From Gloeopeniophorella convolvens (lineage: Eukaryota; Basidiomycota; Agaricomycetes; Russulales): a stretch of DNA of 64,000 bases. Below are positions 1 to 10,600 of this stretch, piece after piece. The position numbers and the translations under genes are program-made. Numbering within the stretch: position 1 is the first letter of the stretch; each line of letters opens with the position of its first letter. The stretch covers positions 372,001 through 436,000 of the forward strand of contig WTXD01000020.1 of the NCBI GenBank assembly GCA_022496205.1. Reading direction: 5' to 3'. The notes under the pieces are model-generated. The model made no database searches. It worked only from the letters and a program-made list of their open reading frames with translations, and was not told the DNA's origin.

Positions 1-2425
1 CCCCGTTGCGGAAGTACGCACACTTTCGGCATTCGTCGATGACGCCACTGCGTTCGTGCGCTACTTCGCCATGCCCATGTCCCAGAGCGCCCCACACATC
101 TACCTGTCCGCCCTTCCATTCTCCCCAGTATCATCACTTGTGCTCAAGCATTATGATCGCGAAATGTTCCCGAACACGATAGAGCTGAAACGGGGAAGAC
201 TAGCTCATTGGCCAGCGCAGGAGACAGTCATCGGCGTGGGAGCAATCTGCCTTTCCGTCACGTTCTCGCCGGATGGCACACGTGTTGCTTCTGGCTTGGT
301 GGACGGTACGATCCATATATTCAGTTCTTCAACCGGCCAGGAGATCCGAGGGCCGTTCACCGGGCATGAGGACTGGGTCAGATCTATCGTGTTCTCCCCA
401 GATGGTCGACAACTCGTCTCCGGGTCAGATGATCGTACGATCCGAGTGTGGGACACTGCGACAGGGGAGGCAGTTTCAGAGCCATTCGCGGGACACACGA
501 GTTGGGTCAACACCGTCGCACTTTCACCGGATGGCCAATACGTCGCATCGGGCTCAAATGACCAAACAATCCGCGTTTGGGTCATCTTCACAGGGGAGAT
601 GGTTACGCAGCCATTCGAAGGTCACACAGGCTCTGTCAATTCTGTCGCGTTCTCTCCGGACGGTCTCAACATTGTCTCAGGCTCCACTGACGAGACCATC
701 CTCGTCTGGAGTTTAGCAACAGGAAAGCAGGTCGTAGGGCCCCTCAAGGGGCACACCGACACTGTCAGCTCTGTCGCGTTCTCCCCAGATGGGCAGTATA
801 TCGTCTCTGGCTCCGAGGACCACGCGATTCACATCTGGGATGCTACCACAGGGGGCTCGGTTGCAGTGCTCCTCGAGGGGCATACCGGCATCATCAATTC
901 TATTGTTGTCTCTCAGAGATATATTATCTCATGTTCAAGTGATTCAACAATACGCGTCTGGAATGCCATGACTAGATTGCCGGCTGGGGAGCCACTCACT
1001 GGCCACGGAAGTTCCATCAGGTCCATTGCACTCTCATCGGATGGTCGACACATCGTATCAGGCTCAGAAGACAAGACAGTGCGGATCTGGGACATTTTCG
1101 CTGCGCAGCTAGCCGATCCCGTAATGCAAAGACCTATGGAGCGGGACCTCAGCATCTCACTTCCGCAGGATAGTCGGCACGCCACCTCGGGGTTAGAGGG
1201 CTACGTGGTCGACGCTATGGGCGCCGCTAAGGCAGAGACGAGCTCTGGACCACTCGGAGGACACATGGACTGGGTTTGGTCAGTCACATTCTCACCGGAT
1301 GGCAGGCTTGTTGCTTCGGGCTCAGCGGATCGCACGATCCGTATATGGGATGCCGCAACGGGTCAGGCAGTGGGAGAGCCACTCACGGGACATACAGGCG
1401 AGATCAGCTCTGTCGCTTTCTCACCGGATAGCCGACGCGTTGCCTCTGGCTCGGACGATCTGACGATCCGCGTGTGGGACGTCACGTCAAGCCAGATAAT
1501 CGTCGGACCACTCGAGGGACATCAAAACCTGATCATGTCTGTCGCGTTCTCCCCCGATGGCCAGCGGATCGCCTCAGGCTCCTTTGACAAGACTATCCGC
1601 ATCTGGGATGCCGCAACGGGAAAGACGGTGGGAAGGCCATTCACGGGTCACACAGATGCGATCCGGTCCATCGCGTTCTCGCCGAATGGTCAATATATCA
1701 CCTCGGGCTCGTACGATCATACGGTCCGACTGTGGGATGCAACAACAGGTCAGGCAATTGCAGGACCATTCACGGGACATACCCGTCGGATCTACTCTGT
1801 CACATTCTCTCCCGATGGCCGATACATTGCCTCGACCTCGCCCGATCGCTCTATCCGCGTCTGGGATACCGCGACAGGGCAACCAGCCGTGAATCCTTTC
1901 AAGCAAGTTGACCGTACTCCCCGTTCTGTTTCATTCTCGCCAGACGGTCGCCATATCGTCTGGGGTTCGGCAGATGGTGCAATTCAAATCTTGGACGCCA
2001 GAACATGGCGCGCAGTCTCCGCCCCGCTCCTAGGACATGCAGGCCGGGTCGCGTCTGTTGCCTACTCTCCCGATGGCCAACACATCGTCTCGGGCTCATA
2101 CGACACCTCAGTTCGGTTGTGGACCGTGCCAGCAACTGACCTATCCGAGCCAGGTGTTCCGAGCTTGGACGATTCCCGCACCAGCCACCACAGCGGCGGT
2201 ACCCCAGTTCCCGTAGAATTTCGGACGGATAGAGGGTTCGCGATAGACGACGATGGATGGATTCGCGGTCTCAGTGGTGAGCTTGTAGTCTGGATCCCGG
2301 AACCACACCGGGTTGGTCTTCCTCGCCCAAGTAATGTGTGGGTCAGGGCGAAACGCGAGACCGTACTGGATAGTAGTCATTTTGTTCATGGGTCGGGTTG
2401 GGCGACGTGTTACAAAGCCGACTAA
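1..2425 (+). CDS. NLR-A: C-terminal WD40 part of a NACHT-WD40 STAND protein (5' end outside window)
   Basis: The reading frame is open from base 2 to the stop at 2425 and aligns with the last exon of the two other NLR copies in this window. Bases 2-60 match the first codons of that exon (motif AFVDDATAFVRYF), so the NACHT part should lie just left of base 1. The product contains 14 WD40 repeats, each with the FSPDG...SGS.D.TIR(V/I)WD pattern, read here as two seven-bladed propellers separated by a non-repeat linker of about 45 residues after blade 7. Blade 6 lacks two residues found in the other copies. A C-terminal module of about 70 residues follows (DDDGWIRG, LVVWIPEPHRVGLPRP, WVRAK). In this family the WD40 part senses a ligand and the NACHT part switches and oligomerises. 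The ligand is unknown. No stop or frameshift is visible in this part. Confidence 0.85.
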   Translation, partial: PVAEVRTLSAFVDDATAFVRYFAMPMSQSAPHIYLSALPFSPVSSLVLKHYDREMFPNTIELKRGRLAHWPAQETVIGVGAICLSVTFSPDGTRVASGLVDGTIHIFSSSTGQEIRGPFTGHEDWVRSIVFSPDGRQLVSGSDDRTIRVWDTATGEAVSEPFAGHTSWVNTVALSPDGQYVASGSNDQTIRVWVIFTGEMVTQPFEGHTGSVNSVAFSPDGLNIVSGSTDETILVWSLATGKQVVGPLKGHTDTVSSVAFSPDGQYIVSGSEDHAIHIWDATTGGSVAVLLEGHTGIINSIVVSQRYIISCSSDSTIRVWNAMTRLPAGEPLTGHGSSIRSIALSSDGRHIVSGSEDKTVRIWDIFAAQLADPVMQRPMERDLSISLPQDSRHATSGLEGYVVDAMGAAKAETSSGPLGGHMDWVWSVTFSPDGRLVASGSADRTIRIWDAATGQAVGEPLTGHTGEISSVAFSPDSRRVASGSDDLTIRVWDVTSSQIIVGPLEGHQNLIMSVAFSPDGQRIASGSFDKTIRIWDAATGKTVGRPFTGHTDAIRSIAFSPNGQYITSGSYDHTVRLWDATTGQAIAGPFTGHTRRIYSVTFSPDGRYIASTSPDRSIRVWDTATGQPAVNPFKQVDRTPRSVSFSPDGRHIVWGSADGAIQILDARTWRAVSAPLLGHAGRVASVAYSPDGQHIVSGSYDTSVRLWTVPATDLSEPGVPSLDDSRTSHHSGGTPVPVEFRTDRGFAIDDDGWIRGLSGELVVWIPEPHRVGLPRPSNVWVRAKRETVLDSSHFVHGSGWATCYKAD

Positions 2426-2628
2426 CGCATCGCCTTGTCAATATGTGCCTTTGTTGATACTGCATCGTGTTGTACGATAGCTTGCTCATGTTTTCGTGTT
2501 GTAGTTATAACTTGTAAATATGTCTACCGAGCTCATGGATCGAATTTGTATGGAACGTACTGCATTTAACCGCGCGGAGACCTCGCGCGCACACCCTCGC
2601 TTGTGCGTGATGTTTGCTGTTCTCATGG

Positions 2629-2784
2629 TGGAGGCGGCGCTGCCGCCGGGCGTAGAGTCAGAGGAGGAGGAGATTCGGCATTTCCCGGAGTAGCTACGGT
2701 TCAGATACAGTCTCGCGTTCTCTCTCGCGTTCCCGAATTGGCTCCGAGTCTCTCTCTCCCCTTACTGCGTCATCCCCTATTCCA
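2629..2784 (-). repeat. 3' LTR of the outer element
   Basis: Identical over 156 bp to 19721-19876. On the minus strand it begins TGGAATAGGGG and ends GCCGCCTCCA. The pol reading frame runs about 30 codons into it and stops at 2694. This is very short for a Ty3-type LTR. Confidence 0.9.
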
Positions 2785-5700
2785 TGCCCCCCTCTCGAAA
2801 ATAGAGCGGTGCCCTCACCGCGCCGATCCGTCTCTGCGTCCGCCTGAGCATGCTCCTGAACCCAATCCTTTTGCTCAACTTCCAACTGGCTTCCTGGTCG
2901 TGGGTGGAATGCCCGAAGTCGGCGGGCGCTGAACTCGCCCGAAATGCTCGTGCCATTCAGCTCCTCGAGTACGTACGCGTTACGAATTCGTGTGTGAACG
3001 CGGTACGGTTGGGACCATCGGGGCAAGAGTTTTCGGTCTGTCTTGAAGTTCCCATCGAGTGTGCTGCGGTACACTTGAACGAGTTGCCCTCGTGCGAAAA
3101 CAACCTCACCCGTGTCCTTCAGGACGCGTTTATCGAACGCGCGTTTCCGTGCTGCAGCATGGCGCACTGCCGCCTCGTACCCATCGATATGTTGCTGTGC
3201 GACGTATGCTATGTGCGTTGCAGCCTCGAACTCCGAAGTTTCGGTGTCCACGACTACCTGGGGCGTTCTTGCTGTGTTTGCTGTGATGCCCAGCAGCAGC
3301 TCCTTTGGCGAGTACTTGAGTGCTGGCAGTATTCGATGGTTGAGCGCGTCGATTGCGGCATCGAGGTGCTCCGGCCACGCGCGTAGAATGTCCTTGTCGT
3401 CAGTGGGTGCATCGTTTTCGCCGACCGTTGGTGCACAAAGTCGGCGTAACACATTCAGGAGGATCTTGTTGGTGCCCTCTACGAGTCCATTGACCCACGG
3501 TGAGTATGCCGGTGTGACATGGTGCTTGGTTCCTCGCGTGTCGCAGAACTCGCGGACTTCTGCAGCGTTGAAGTGAGAGCCACCGTCAGTCATGAATGTC
3601 TCAGGAGCCACGAAGTGGCGGAAGATGGTACGTAGCGCGTCGACCGTGTGTTTTGCCCGGACTTCCATCTTGTAGGGAAATGCCCAAATGTGCTGTGAGA
3701 AGACGTCCAAGTATAGGCCTACAATCTTGTAGCCCCCTTTTCCTGTTGGTAGTTTAAGGTAGTCTCCAACCAAGAGCTCAAACGGATGCCGGCGGGTGAT
3801 GGGTTGGAGAAGAGCATGGAGGTGTGTCGGTCCGAAATTTTTACACTCTGGGCACATCTTCAGGGCTCGCATGATGGAGGCGTCGAGATTAGGGCTGGTT
3901 ATGCGATCAAGTAAGGCAATTTTAGTGGCGTCACGGCCAAGGTGGCCGCCCCCGCGATGCTGTTCCACTGCGAGCTTCTCCGCCTCTGCTTGTGATACGC
4001 ACTCTGTTCGCGCGCGCGCGCGCACGCTAGATCCTCCGTGTACGCGCCATAGTCGGCCATCCTCAATCATGTACTGTGATGCTCGATGTCGGGCTCGTTT
4101 GCGGTCCCGAAGTGTTGGCGCGCTGTCCTGTCCTATCAAAGCGTCAATTACTTCCACGAATAAGTGTTCGTTTGTAAAACGGCTGCGTAGCGTTTCAATC
4201 TCGGGGTCGGACTCCTTGAGTTCGACTGCGAGTATGTCGTTGATGAGGCCTATGTCCTCGTCTCGGTCGGGTTGAACTGTCCACTCGCTGCCGTCATCTT
4301 CTGCTCGAAGTGTGCCTTCCCATTGTCGACTGAGTGCATCTGCTACGGTGTTGAATTTGCCTGGTACGTGCCGGACGTCGATGATTTGAAATGCTAGAAT
4401 ACTGTCTCGCCAGCGCGCGTGGACCGCGCTTGGTTTCTCGCTCAGTAGGGTGTCCTTAAGTGCTTGGCAGTCAGTCTCAATCTCGACTGGGTACCCCCAA
4501 ATGATATCCTTAAATTTGTCTAAGGAGAACTTGAGTGCAGCGAATTCGAGCATAAAGGGTTTGTACTTAGCTTCCGTTGCTGACGTTCGTTTCGATGCAA
4601 AAGCGATGGGTGCGCGTTTCTGGATGACTGTTCCGTCGGCTTTTGTGACTGGGAATTGCTGCGCTAGGACACCTGCAAAACCTTCCTGGCATCCATCTGT
4701 CGTGACTATGAATGGGGTTCCATCCCACCGCGGGCCCCTAAGAACGGGCTCTCGTGTGATGGCCGTTTTTAGTGCAATGAATGCTTTGGTATGGTCTTCT
4801 GTCCACTTTTCGGGAAGTTTGAAGTCGTCCATTGCCCGGCGCCACGTCGCTTTTGAGCAAGGTTGGGGTATGCGGACTTGTCCTACCAGGCTTCGCAGTG
4901 GGCCTTCAATGCGGGCGTAGTTTCGAATGTGATCTCTAAAATGGCTCGTCAGCCCAAGGTATGACTGCAGTTTAAGGGCGGAAGGGGGCTGAGGCCACTC
5001 GACCACTGCTGTGAGCTTTGTTAAGTCCGGCGATACACCACGTGTCCCGACTCTTGATCCAGCGAACTTGACCTCTGTCATAAAGAACTGCGATTTTGAT
5101 GCGGACAATGAGAGCTTGCGCTCTCGGACTCGGTCTAATAGTCGGGTTAGCTTGTTATACATTTCTTCGAACGTGTCTGAGGCCACGCCGCCGTCGTCGA
5201 CAAATATTTCCAGTGTTCCATTAGCGATCAAGTCATGGAGGTTGAGTGCCGTGACGATTGCGAATGCTGTTGGTGCACCAGTTAGTCCGAATGGCATTCG
5301 TACGTACCAGAAGTGGCCTAAGCCTTCTATATAAAATGCTGTATATGGGCGTGAATCTGCTTCGATTTCAACAGCATAGAACCCTGATGCAAAGTCAATG
5401 ACGCTGATGTACCGGTGACCACTTAGCTGATGTTGCTTGGCTCGTATGTCGCCTTGCGGCATGGCAGCCACTTTTGAATGTTTGTTGAGTTCTCGGAAGT
5501 TTTGACAGATTCGCCATTTTGGCTCATTGTGCTGCGCTGGTGTGGGTGTCTTATCGCTGGCTTCTGCGCGCTGGAGAACCTGAAACTCAACTGGTAAGCC
5601 TGCTGCCTCACACTGCTCGTTGATACGCTGCCGTAGTTCATCGATCGTCAGACCTGCACCCTCGTGTGCCTTTTGTCCGAGTGTTGTCGGTGAGACGCAT

Positions 5701-6992
5701 TTGATTTTTGCTGGGTCTGCGCGTTCGATGATTCCTGCATCAAGCATTTCTAGTACTTTCTTATGTAGGTACGTGCGCTGTGGTGGCGTGAATGTGCGTT
5801 GCCGTGTCTTCATCGGGAGAGCGACGTCTTCGGGCACGTTGAAGGAGAGCGTCGCCTCCTTCGCTGGGATAACTTCCCTTACTGAAAGGGCAAAACAGTC
5901 AGCGTATGATGTGATGAGGTTACGCACCTGGTCTTGCTGATCCTCAGTGAGGTCATCACCTATTTTGATTGCGCTCTGGATTGCTGCCACTCGAGCTGGC
6001 TTAAATGGTTCTGTTAGTCGCGTGTACTTATCAGGATCCGATCGCAAGCCTTCGGTGGGGATTTCAGTCCAGTCGTCCCCAACTGTTCGGAAGTCACCCG
6101 TTGCGTCGCTGACTGGCATGACCGCGTTTGCTGTCTGTTCGTCATTACCTTGCTCCTCTGTCTCTCGCATGCATGCTATGGCCAGTTTGCAGATGCGGAT
6201 TGTGCCAGCTGCATGGTCCCAGTATGGCCGGTTGACCTGGTTCGTAAGCGTCATGCGGTTGTTTCCGTTACTCACCTCGACTGTGTCTACTTCATAATCG
6301 TGCCGCGCGTTGAACAAATGCAGCAAGGGTTTTCCAAAAAGGAACTCCCATGTGCCGTTGCTATCAAAGACCTCAAAGCTGCCTGTTACCTTCACGCTGC
6401 CAAGTTCGATAGTTCCGGTCCACTGAGCGAGTGATGGCACCAGCATGCCGTTTGCCATGCGTAGGATTCGTGTTGAGGGCTTCCCTTCTCCAAGCCGACA
6501 TTTAACCTGCCGGTACGTTCCTGTGCTCATTGCGCAGAGTAGAGCACCGTCATCAAATAGGGCACGTACGCGAATGATCTCGCCTTGTGGTCCATGAATC
6601 TTGACCTCATGCATAAACGGCGTGGCTGCTTCACTGCTTTCTGCACCACCGACCACATACAAGTCCATGATGTCGTTCTTATTGACCGAGTCGATACATG
6701 CGGTTGTCGTGTTCGGAGGCGATTGGGGTTGGTCCCCACGCGGTTCCTCACCCCGCGTGGGGACTATTGCTTCGGGCGCTATGCGAGCTGTGTGGGTCGT
6801 CCGTTTGCCCTCTACGTGGACGACCCCTCGCCGTTTCCCTGATCCCCGCTGCTCAACCCACCATACCATCCGTCTGTCCCTCCGTCGAGTCCATCCATTG
6901 CAAGCATGATGTTTGTTGCATACCGGTTGAACAGTCCTAAGGCGCTGCCACAAATGGCACGCCAGCGGCGCTCCTTGTGGCGGGAGCTCCAA
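2694..6992 (-). CDS. pol: Pol polyprotein of the outer element (protease-like, RT, RNase H, integrase)
   Basis: An uninterrupted frame of about 1430 codons. Near residue 145 is an aspartic-protease-like segment with FDDGA where D(S/T)GA is usual. Reverse transcriptase follows with an IFVDDGG active site near residue 596, then RNase H (TTDG near 764). Integrase has a CPEC half-knuckle near 1047 and the D, D, E positions near 1076 (VGDYLKLP), 1134 (MTDGG) and 1172 (NGLVEGTNK). A GPY/F-like segment follows (PRWSQPYRV). There is no chromodomain. The frame is -1 relative to the 3' part of gag, which it overlaps around 6812-6950, so expression by -1 frameshifting is inferred. The first methionine is therefore probably not the real start. 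The family is Ty3-type but not one I can name. Confidence 0.85.
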   Translation of the reverse strand: MELPPQGAPLACHLWQRLRTVQPVCNKHHACNGWTRRRDRRMVWWVEQRGSGKRRGVVHVEGKRTTHTARIAPEAIVPTRGEEPRGDQPQSPPNTTTACIDSVNKNDIMDLYVVGGAESSEAATPFMHEVKIHGPQGEIIRVRALFDDGALLCAMSTGTYRQVKCRLGEGKPSTRILRMANGMLVPSLAQWTGTIELGSVKVTGSFEVFDSNGTWEFLFGKPLLHLFNARHDYEVDTVEVSNGNNRMTLTNQVNRPYWDHAAGTIRICKLAIACMRETEEQGNDEQTANAVMPVSDATGDFRTVGDDWTEIPTEGLRSDPDKYTRLTEPFKPARVAAIQSAIKIGDDLTEDQQDQVRNLITSYADCFALSVREVIPAKEATLSFNVPEDVALPMKTRQRTFTPPQRTYLHKKVLEMLDAGIIERADPAKIKCVSPTTLGQKAHEGAGLTIDELRQRINEQCEAAGLPVEFQVLQRAEASDKTPTPAQHNEPKWRICQNFRELNKHSKVAAMPQGDIRAKQHQLSGHRYISVIDFASGFYAVEIEADSRPYTAFYIEGLGHFWYVRMPFGLTGAPTAFAIVTALNLHDLIANGTLEIFVDDGGVASDTFEEMYNKLTRLLDRVRERKLSLSASKSQFFMTEVKFAGSRVGTRGVSPDLTKLTAVVEWPQPPSALKLQSYLGLTSHFRDHIRNYARIEGPLRSLVGQVRIPQPCSKATWRRAMDDFKLPEKWTEDHTKAFIALKTAITREPVLRGPRWDGTPFIVTTDGCQEGFAGVLAQQFPVTKADGTVIQKRAPIAFASKRTSATEAKYKPFMLEFAALKFSLDKFKDIIWGYPVEIETDCQALKDTLLSEKPSAVHARWRDSILAFQIIDVRHVPGKFNTVADALSRQWEGTLRAEDDGSEWTVQPDRDEDIGLINDILAVELKESDPEIETLRSRFTNEHLFVEVIDALIGQDSAPTLRDRKRARHRASQYMIEDGRLWRVHGGSSVRARARTECVSQAEAEKLAVEQHRGGGHLGRDATKIALLDRITSPNLDASIMRALKMCPECKNFGPTHLHALLQPITRRHPFELLVGDYLKLPTGKGGYKIVGLYLDVFSQHIWAFPYKMEVRAKHTVDALRTIFRHFVAPETFMTDGGSHFNAAEVREFCDTRGTKHHVTPAYSPWVNGLVEGTNKILLNVLRRLCAPTVGENDAPTDDKDILRAWPEHLDAAIDALNHRILPALKYSPKELLLGITANTARTPQVVVDTETSEFEAATHIAYVAQQHIDGYEAAVRHAAARKRAFDKRVLKDTGEVVFARGQLVQVYRSTLDGNFKTDRKLLPRWSQPYRVHTRIRNAYVLEELNGTSISGEFSARRLRAFHPRPGSQLEVEQKDWVQEHAQADAETDRRGEGTALFSRGGHGIGDDAVRGERDSEPIRERERERETVSEP
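6812..6975 (-). pseudogene. gag: gag of the outer element, 3' end beyond the inner insertion
   Basis: On the minus strand, immediately after the CTCCT duplication (6971-6975), the gag frame resumes and ends in a Gly/Asp/Ser-rich tail at a stop at 6812. Only the duplicated five bases need to be discounted to keep the frame, which confirms one clean insertion. The pol frame overlaps this segment in the -1 frame. Confidence 0.75.
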
Positions 6993-7679
6993 CTCCGCAC
7001 AACACTAGTACGGTCAAAAGGAAGGTTGTTGAGACAACCGGCGAGGCGTTCGCGCAGAGCTGAAGTCTTGCGCCAACCAGCAACACAGGAGCGATCGCTA
7101 ACTTGGCTACCTTTATGCAAGGCAGCAGCGACTGAGTCAAACTGTAGAAGAAGCTGGTCCTCAAGATTAGAACTGTAGTCTACTACAGAGAGGCTGTTGG
7201 CACTCTTACCTGGTCCTCAAGAGGAAAGTCTGAGGACCTAAGTGCGCAACTACATGGGTTTATATACTACTAGAGGAGCGCTTACTAAGCGACTCCGCAG
7301 CTGCTGACTGAGCGACTTGGTGCTGACTGATGCACCTTACTCACGCTCACTAAGCCAGTTTCCCACACTACGTCATGCTCACTCAGCGATGACATCATGC
7401 GCAGCACAATCTAGACTACTGACGTCACCATGACGTCATAACCCAAAGTCCATGGCCTCTAGGCCCTTCCAGCCCATTCTAACCTTATTATCCCACGGGA
7501 CGAGTCACAAGACGAGTCACGTGCCATCATGTGCAGCTTACGTAAGCCTGCACCTAACGCAAAGGAAATAATTCCCGTGGAATATGTACTTTTAGCACTT
7601 CTTCGATTACTCAGCTAGCAGTGAAGGCTCAAGCCTGCTAGATGGTCCAGGAATCCTTCGAAAAGACGCGTCCGTGACA
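6976..7679 (-). repeat. 3' LTR of the inner element
   Basis: 704 bp, beginning TGTCACGG and ending CCGCCACA on the minus strand. The pol stop codon lies 12 bp outside it at 7692. It contains the paired motifs GACGTCACCATGACGTCA and GACGAGTCACAAGACGAGTCAC, which resemble bZIP (CRE/AP-1-like) sites. Confidence 0.9.
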
Positions 7680-7691
7680 TTACCCCCGTCT

Positions 7692-10600
7692 TCAGGGTCG
7701 AGCGTCCACGTCTTCGACATTTGGATCCTGTGTGAACTTGTATGGCGATTGCCATGGCATGGACGCGTAGGAGATCGCAGCCAACTTGCGAGGCGCGCCC
7801 GGATTGCGGCTGTAGAACTCTTGTACAGCTTCCGAGGCGTGCTCCAGGTTCTTGGCTGGCTCCCACGTGTCTTCGCCTTCGCCATACCCCTTCCACCGCA
7901 TGAGGAATCGGAGTTGATTGCGGAACATCTTTGCGTTGAGAACGCGTTCTACTTCGTACTCTTCTTCTCCTTCCACGATCACTGGATCGGGAGGCGGCGG
8001 AGTTAGGCCGTTGACTTCGTTGCCTTTGTAAGGCGAGAGGCGGTCCACATGAAATACATCGTGGATTTTGAGGGCAGGGGGGAGATCCAGGCGATAATCT
8101 AGATCCGACAGCTTCTCTTTTACGGTGAAAGGGCCGAGTTGCTTCGGGCCCAGCTTCCGTGAAGGCTGGTGGATTTTGATATTCTTTGCCTGGAGCCAGA
8201 CTTTATCTCCGACGTGGAAGTCGTGAGGTTTACGTGTCTGCTCCTTGCCCGTCATGCGCTGCTTACTTAAGCGAAGCGCAGCCTCTGCGTCCTTACGGAC
8301 ACGCGTCAGCTCTTGCAGATGGTGATCTAAGCGGGGAATGCCGCTTGCTTGTCCTACTGGGATCGTGAAGTCCGGAGTATACCCGTACATGACTTCGAAC
8401 GGAGTATGATCGGATGCTGAACTCAATCTAGAGTTCATCACGAATTCCGCAGTAGGAAGATACCGGGTCCAATCATCCTGGCGCTTATCGACATAGAGCC
8501 GGAGGTATTGCTCTACCTCCTGATTCTTGCGCTCTGTCTGGCCATTGGCTTGCGGATGATAGGCGGTTGTGAAACCGGCATCTATGCCCAACCGTTTGTA
8601 TACGGCCCGCATTGTCCGCGCTGCGAACTGGGGACCCCGATCTGAGACGATCTTCTTGGGGATCCCGTGCAACGGGAAGACGTGGTCGAAGTACACGTTT
8701 GCGACACCTTCAGCCGTGATTTCCGTGGTGACGGGGTACAAGTGGACCTGCTTGCTATAGTGGTCCACGACCGTCAGAATGGCGTCTTTGCCATCCGACA
8801 CTGGCAGGGGACCAATGAGGTCTACCCCAATGGTCTGCCAGGGCCCGTCCGGAATTGGCATCGGTTGAAGGGAGGCCGGAGGATGGTTATCGATCCGGTA
8901 CCTCTGACACTTGTCGCATCCTTCGACGTACTTCGATATGAAGGTCGTCATGCGGGGCCACCAGAAGTGGCGTTGGACGAGCTCGATCGTCCCATTTTTA
9001 CCGGGATGTCCGGCAGTGACCGAGTCGTGGCATAGTTGTACCACGTCATGTCTCAGGTCTCTGTCTTTGGGGACATATAGTTTTCCCTGGTAATAAACTA
9101 GGCCGTCTACTTCTTCCCATAGGAGGGTTCCGTCCGTGAGTGCACGTGGAGCGCTTTGGTCTATAGACTTTAGACCGGCGACGACGTCTGCTTCGCGTGC
9201 ACTTGATTCACGGATACGACCTTCAAGGGAACTGCCTAACGTAAGGCGGAAATGGTCCGCAGCAATGTTGTGGAAGTGCTTTTTGCTTAGCACTTGGATT
9301 CCCCGATTATCGTCCTTGTCTTGGACTTCATCGGTAGGGAATCTACTCAGGGCGTCTGCCTGCATGGAGCTTCCTTGTTTGTATTTTACTACAAAGTCGA
9401 ACCGGCTCAAGAATAGAGCCCAACGTGCTTGTCGTCGGTTCAAGTCGTTTCGTTGTGCCCACCACGTGATGTTTTTGTGGTCGGTCACTAACTCGAACGG
9501 TTCAGGAAGTCCTTCCAGGAAGTGTCGCCAGTCTTCGAGGGCTCGGATGACTCCGAGCATCTCACGGTCGTAGATCTCGTAATTGCGCTCGGCTTCTGAC
9601 ATTGAGCCGGAGCGATACGCGATCGGATGCCATCGACCGTCCTCTAACTTTTGACTGAGTATTCCACCAACAGCGTATCCGGAGGCGTCGGTTTCAAGGC
9701 GGGTAGGTCTGGTTTCATCATAGATGGCCAGGATTGGCTCTTCACAGAACCTAGCCTTGAGGTACTCGAACGCATCACGCTGTGCCGCTTCCCATGTCCA
9801 GGGGGTATTCTTCTTTGTGAGGTCGTGAAGAGGACGCGCTATCTTAGCGAAGTCTTTCACGAACCGGCGATAGAAGTTTGCGAAGCCGACGAATGCCCGA
9901 ACATCTTTCAGGGTCATTGGTGTCGGCCACTCCTTCACCGCATGAACCTTGGCAGGGTCCATGCTCACCTTTCCGGGGGTGATTACCATCCCTAGGTACT
10001 CCATGCGTTCTGAATGGAATTCGCACTTCTCCGGGCGGAGGAAGAGATCGTGATCGCGAAGTCGCTTTAACACCTCTCTAACAATGACACGGTGGCTTTC
10101 CATGTCTTGTGTATAGATGAGGATGTCGTCTAGATAGACGGCGACTTTTCCTTGCGTGATTAGATCGGCGAATACTGAGTTCATTAGGGCTTGGAAGGTG
10201 GCGGGACTATTCGACATGCCGAAGAACATGACTTTCGGCTCGAATAGTCCTCGTGACGTAGAGAACGCCGCCTTCCATTCGTCTCCTTCTTTGATACGAA
10301 TGTTGTTATAGCCCCAACGTACATCGAACTTTGTGAAGTACTTTGCTCCTTTGAGCCGATTGATGATGTCCGAAGCGAGTGGAATTGGATAGCGATTTTT
10401 GATCGTAATCGCATTGAGCTTCTTGTAATCTTGGACCAATCGGAGTTTACCGTCCTTCTTCTTGATAAAGAAGACAGGCGAGGCCATTGGTGACTTGGAT
10501 GGCACGATATACCCCTTTTTACTTTGGTCCTCGATAAACTCATCGAGAAGTTTCGCTTCTGGAGGACTCATCGGATACACCCTCGTTTTCCAGTGCATCT

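Noticed and set aside
205..1185. Several minus- and plus-strand frames of 60-150 codons over the WD40 exons (also in the 26-28 kb and 36-38 kb copies).
   Set aside because: They repeat at the WD40 period and are shadows of the repeat-coding frame.
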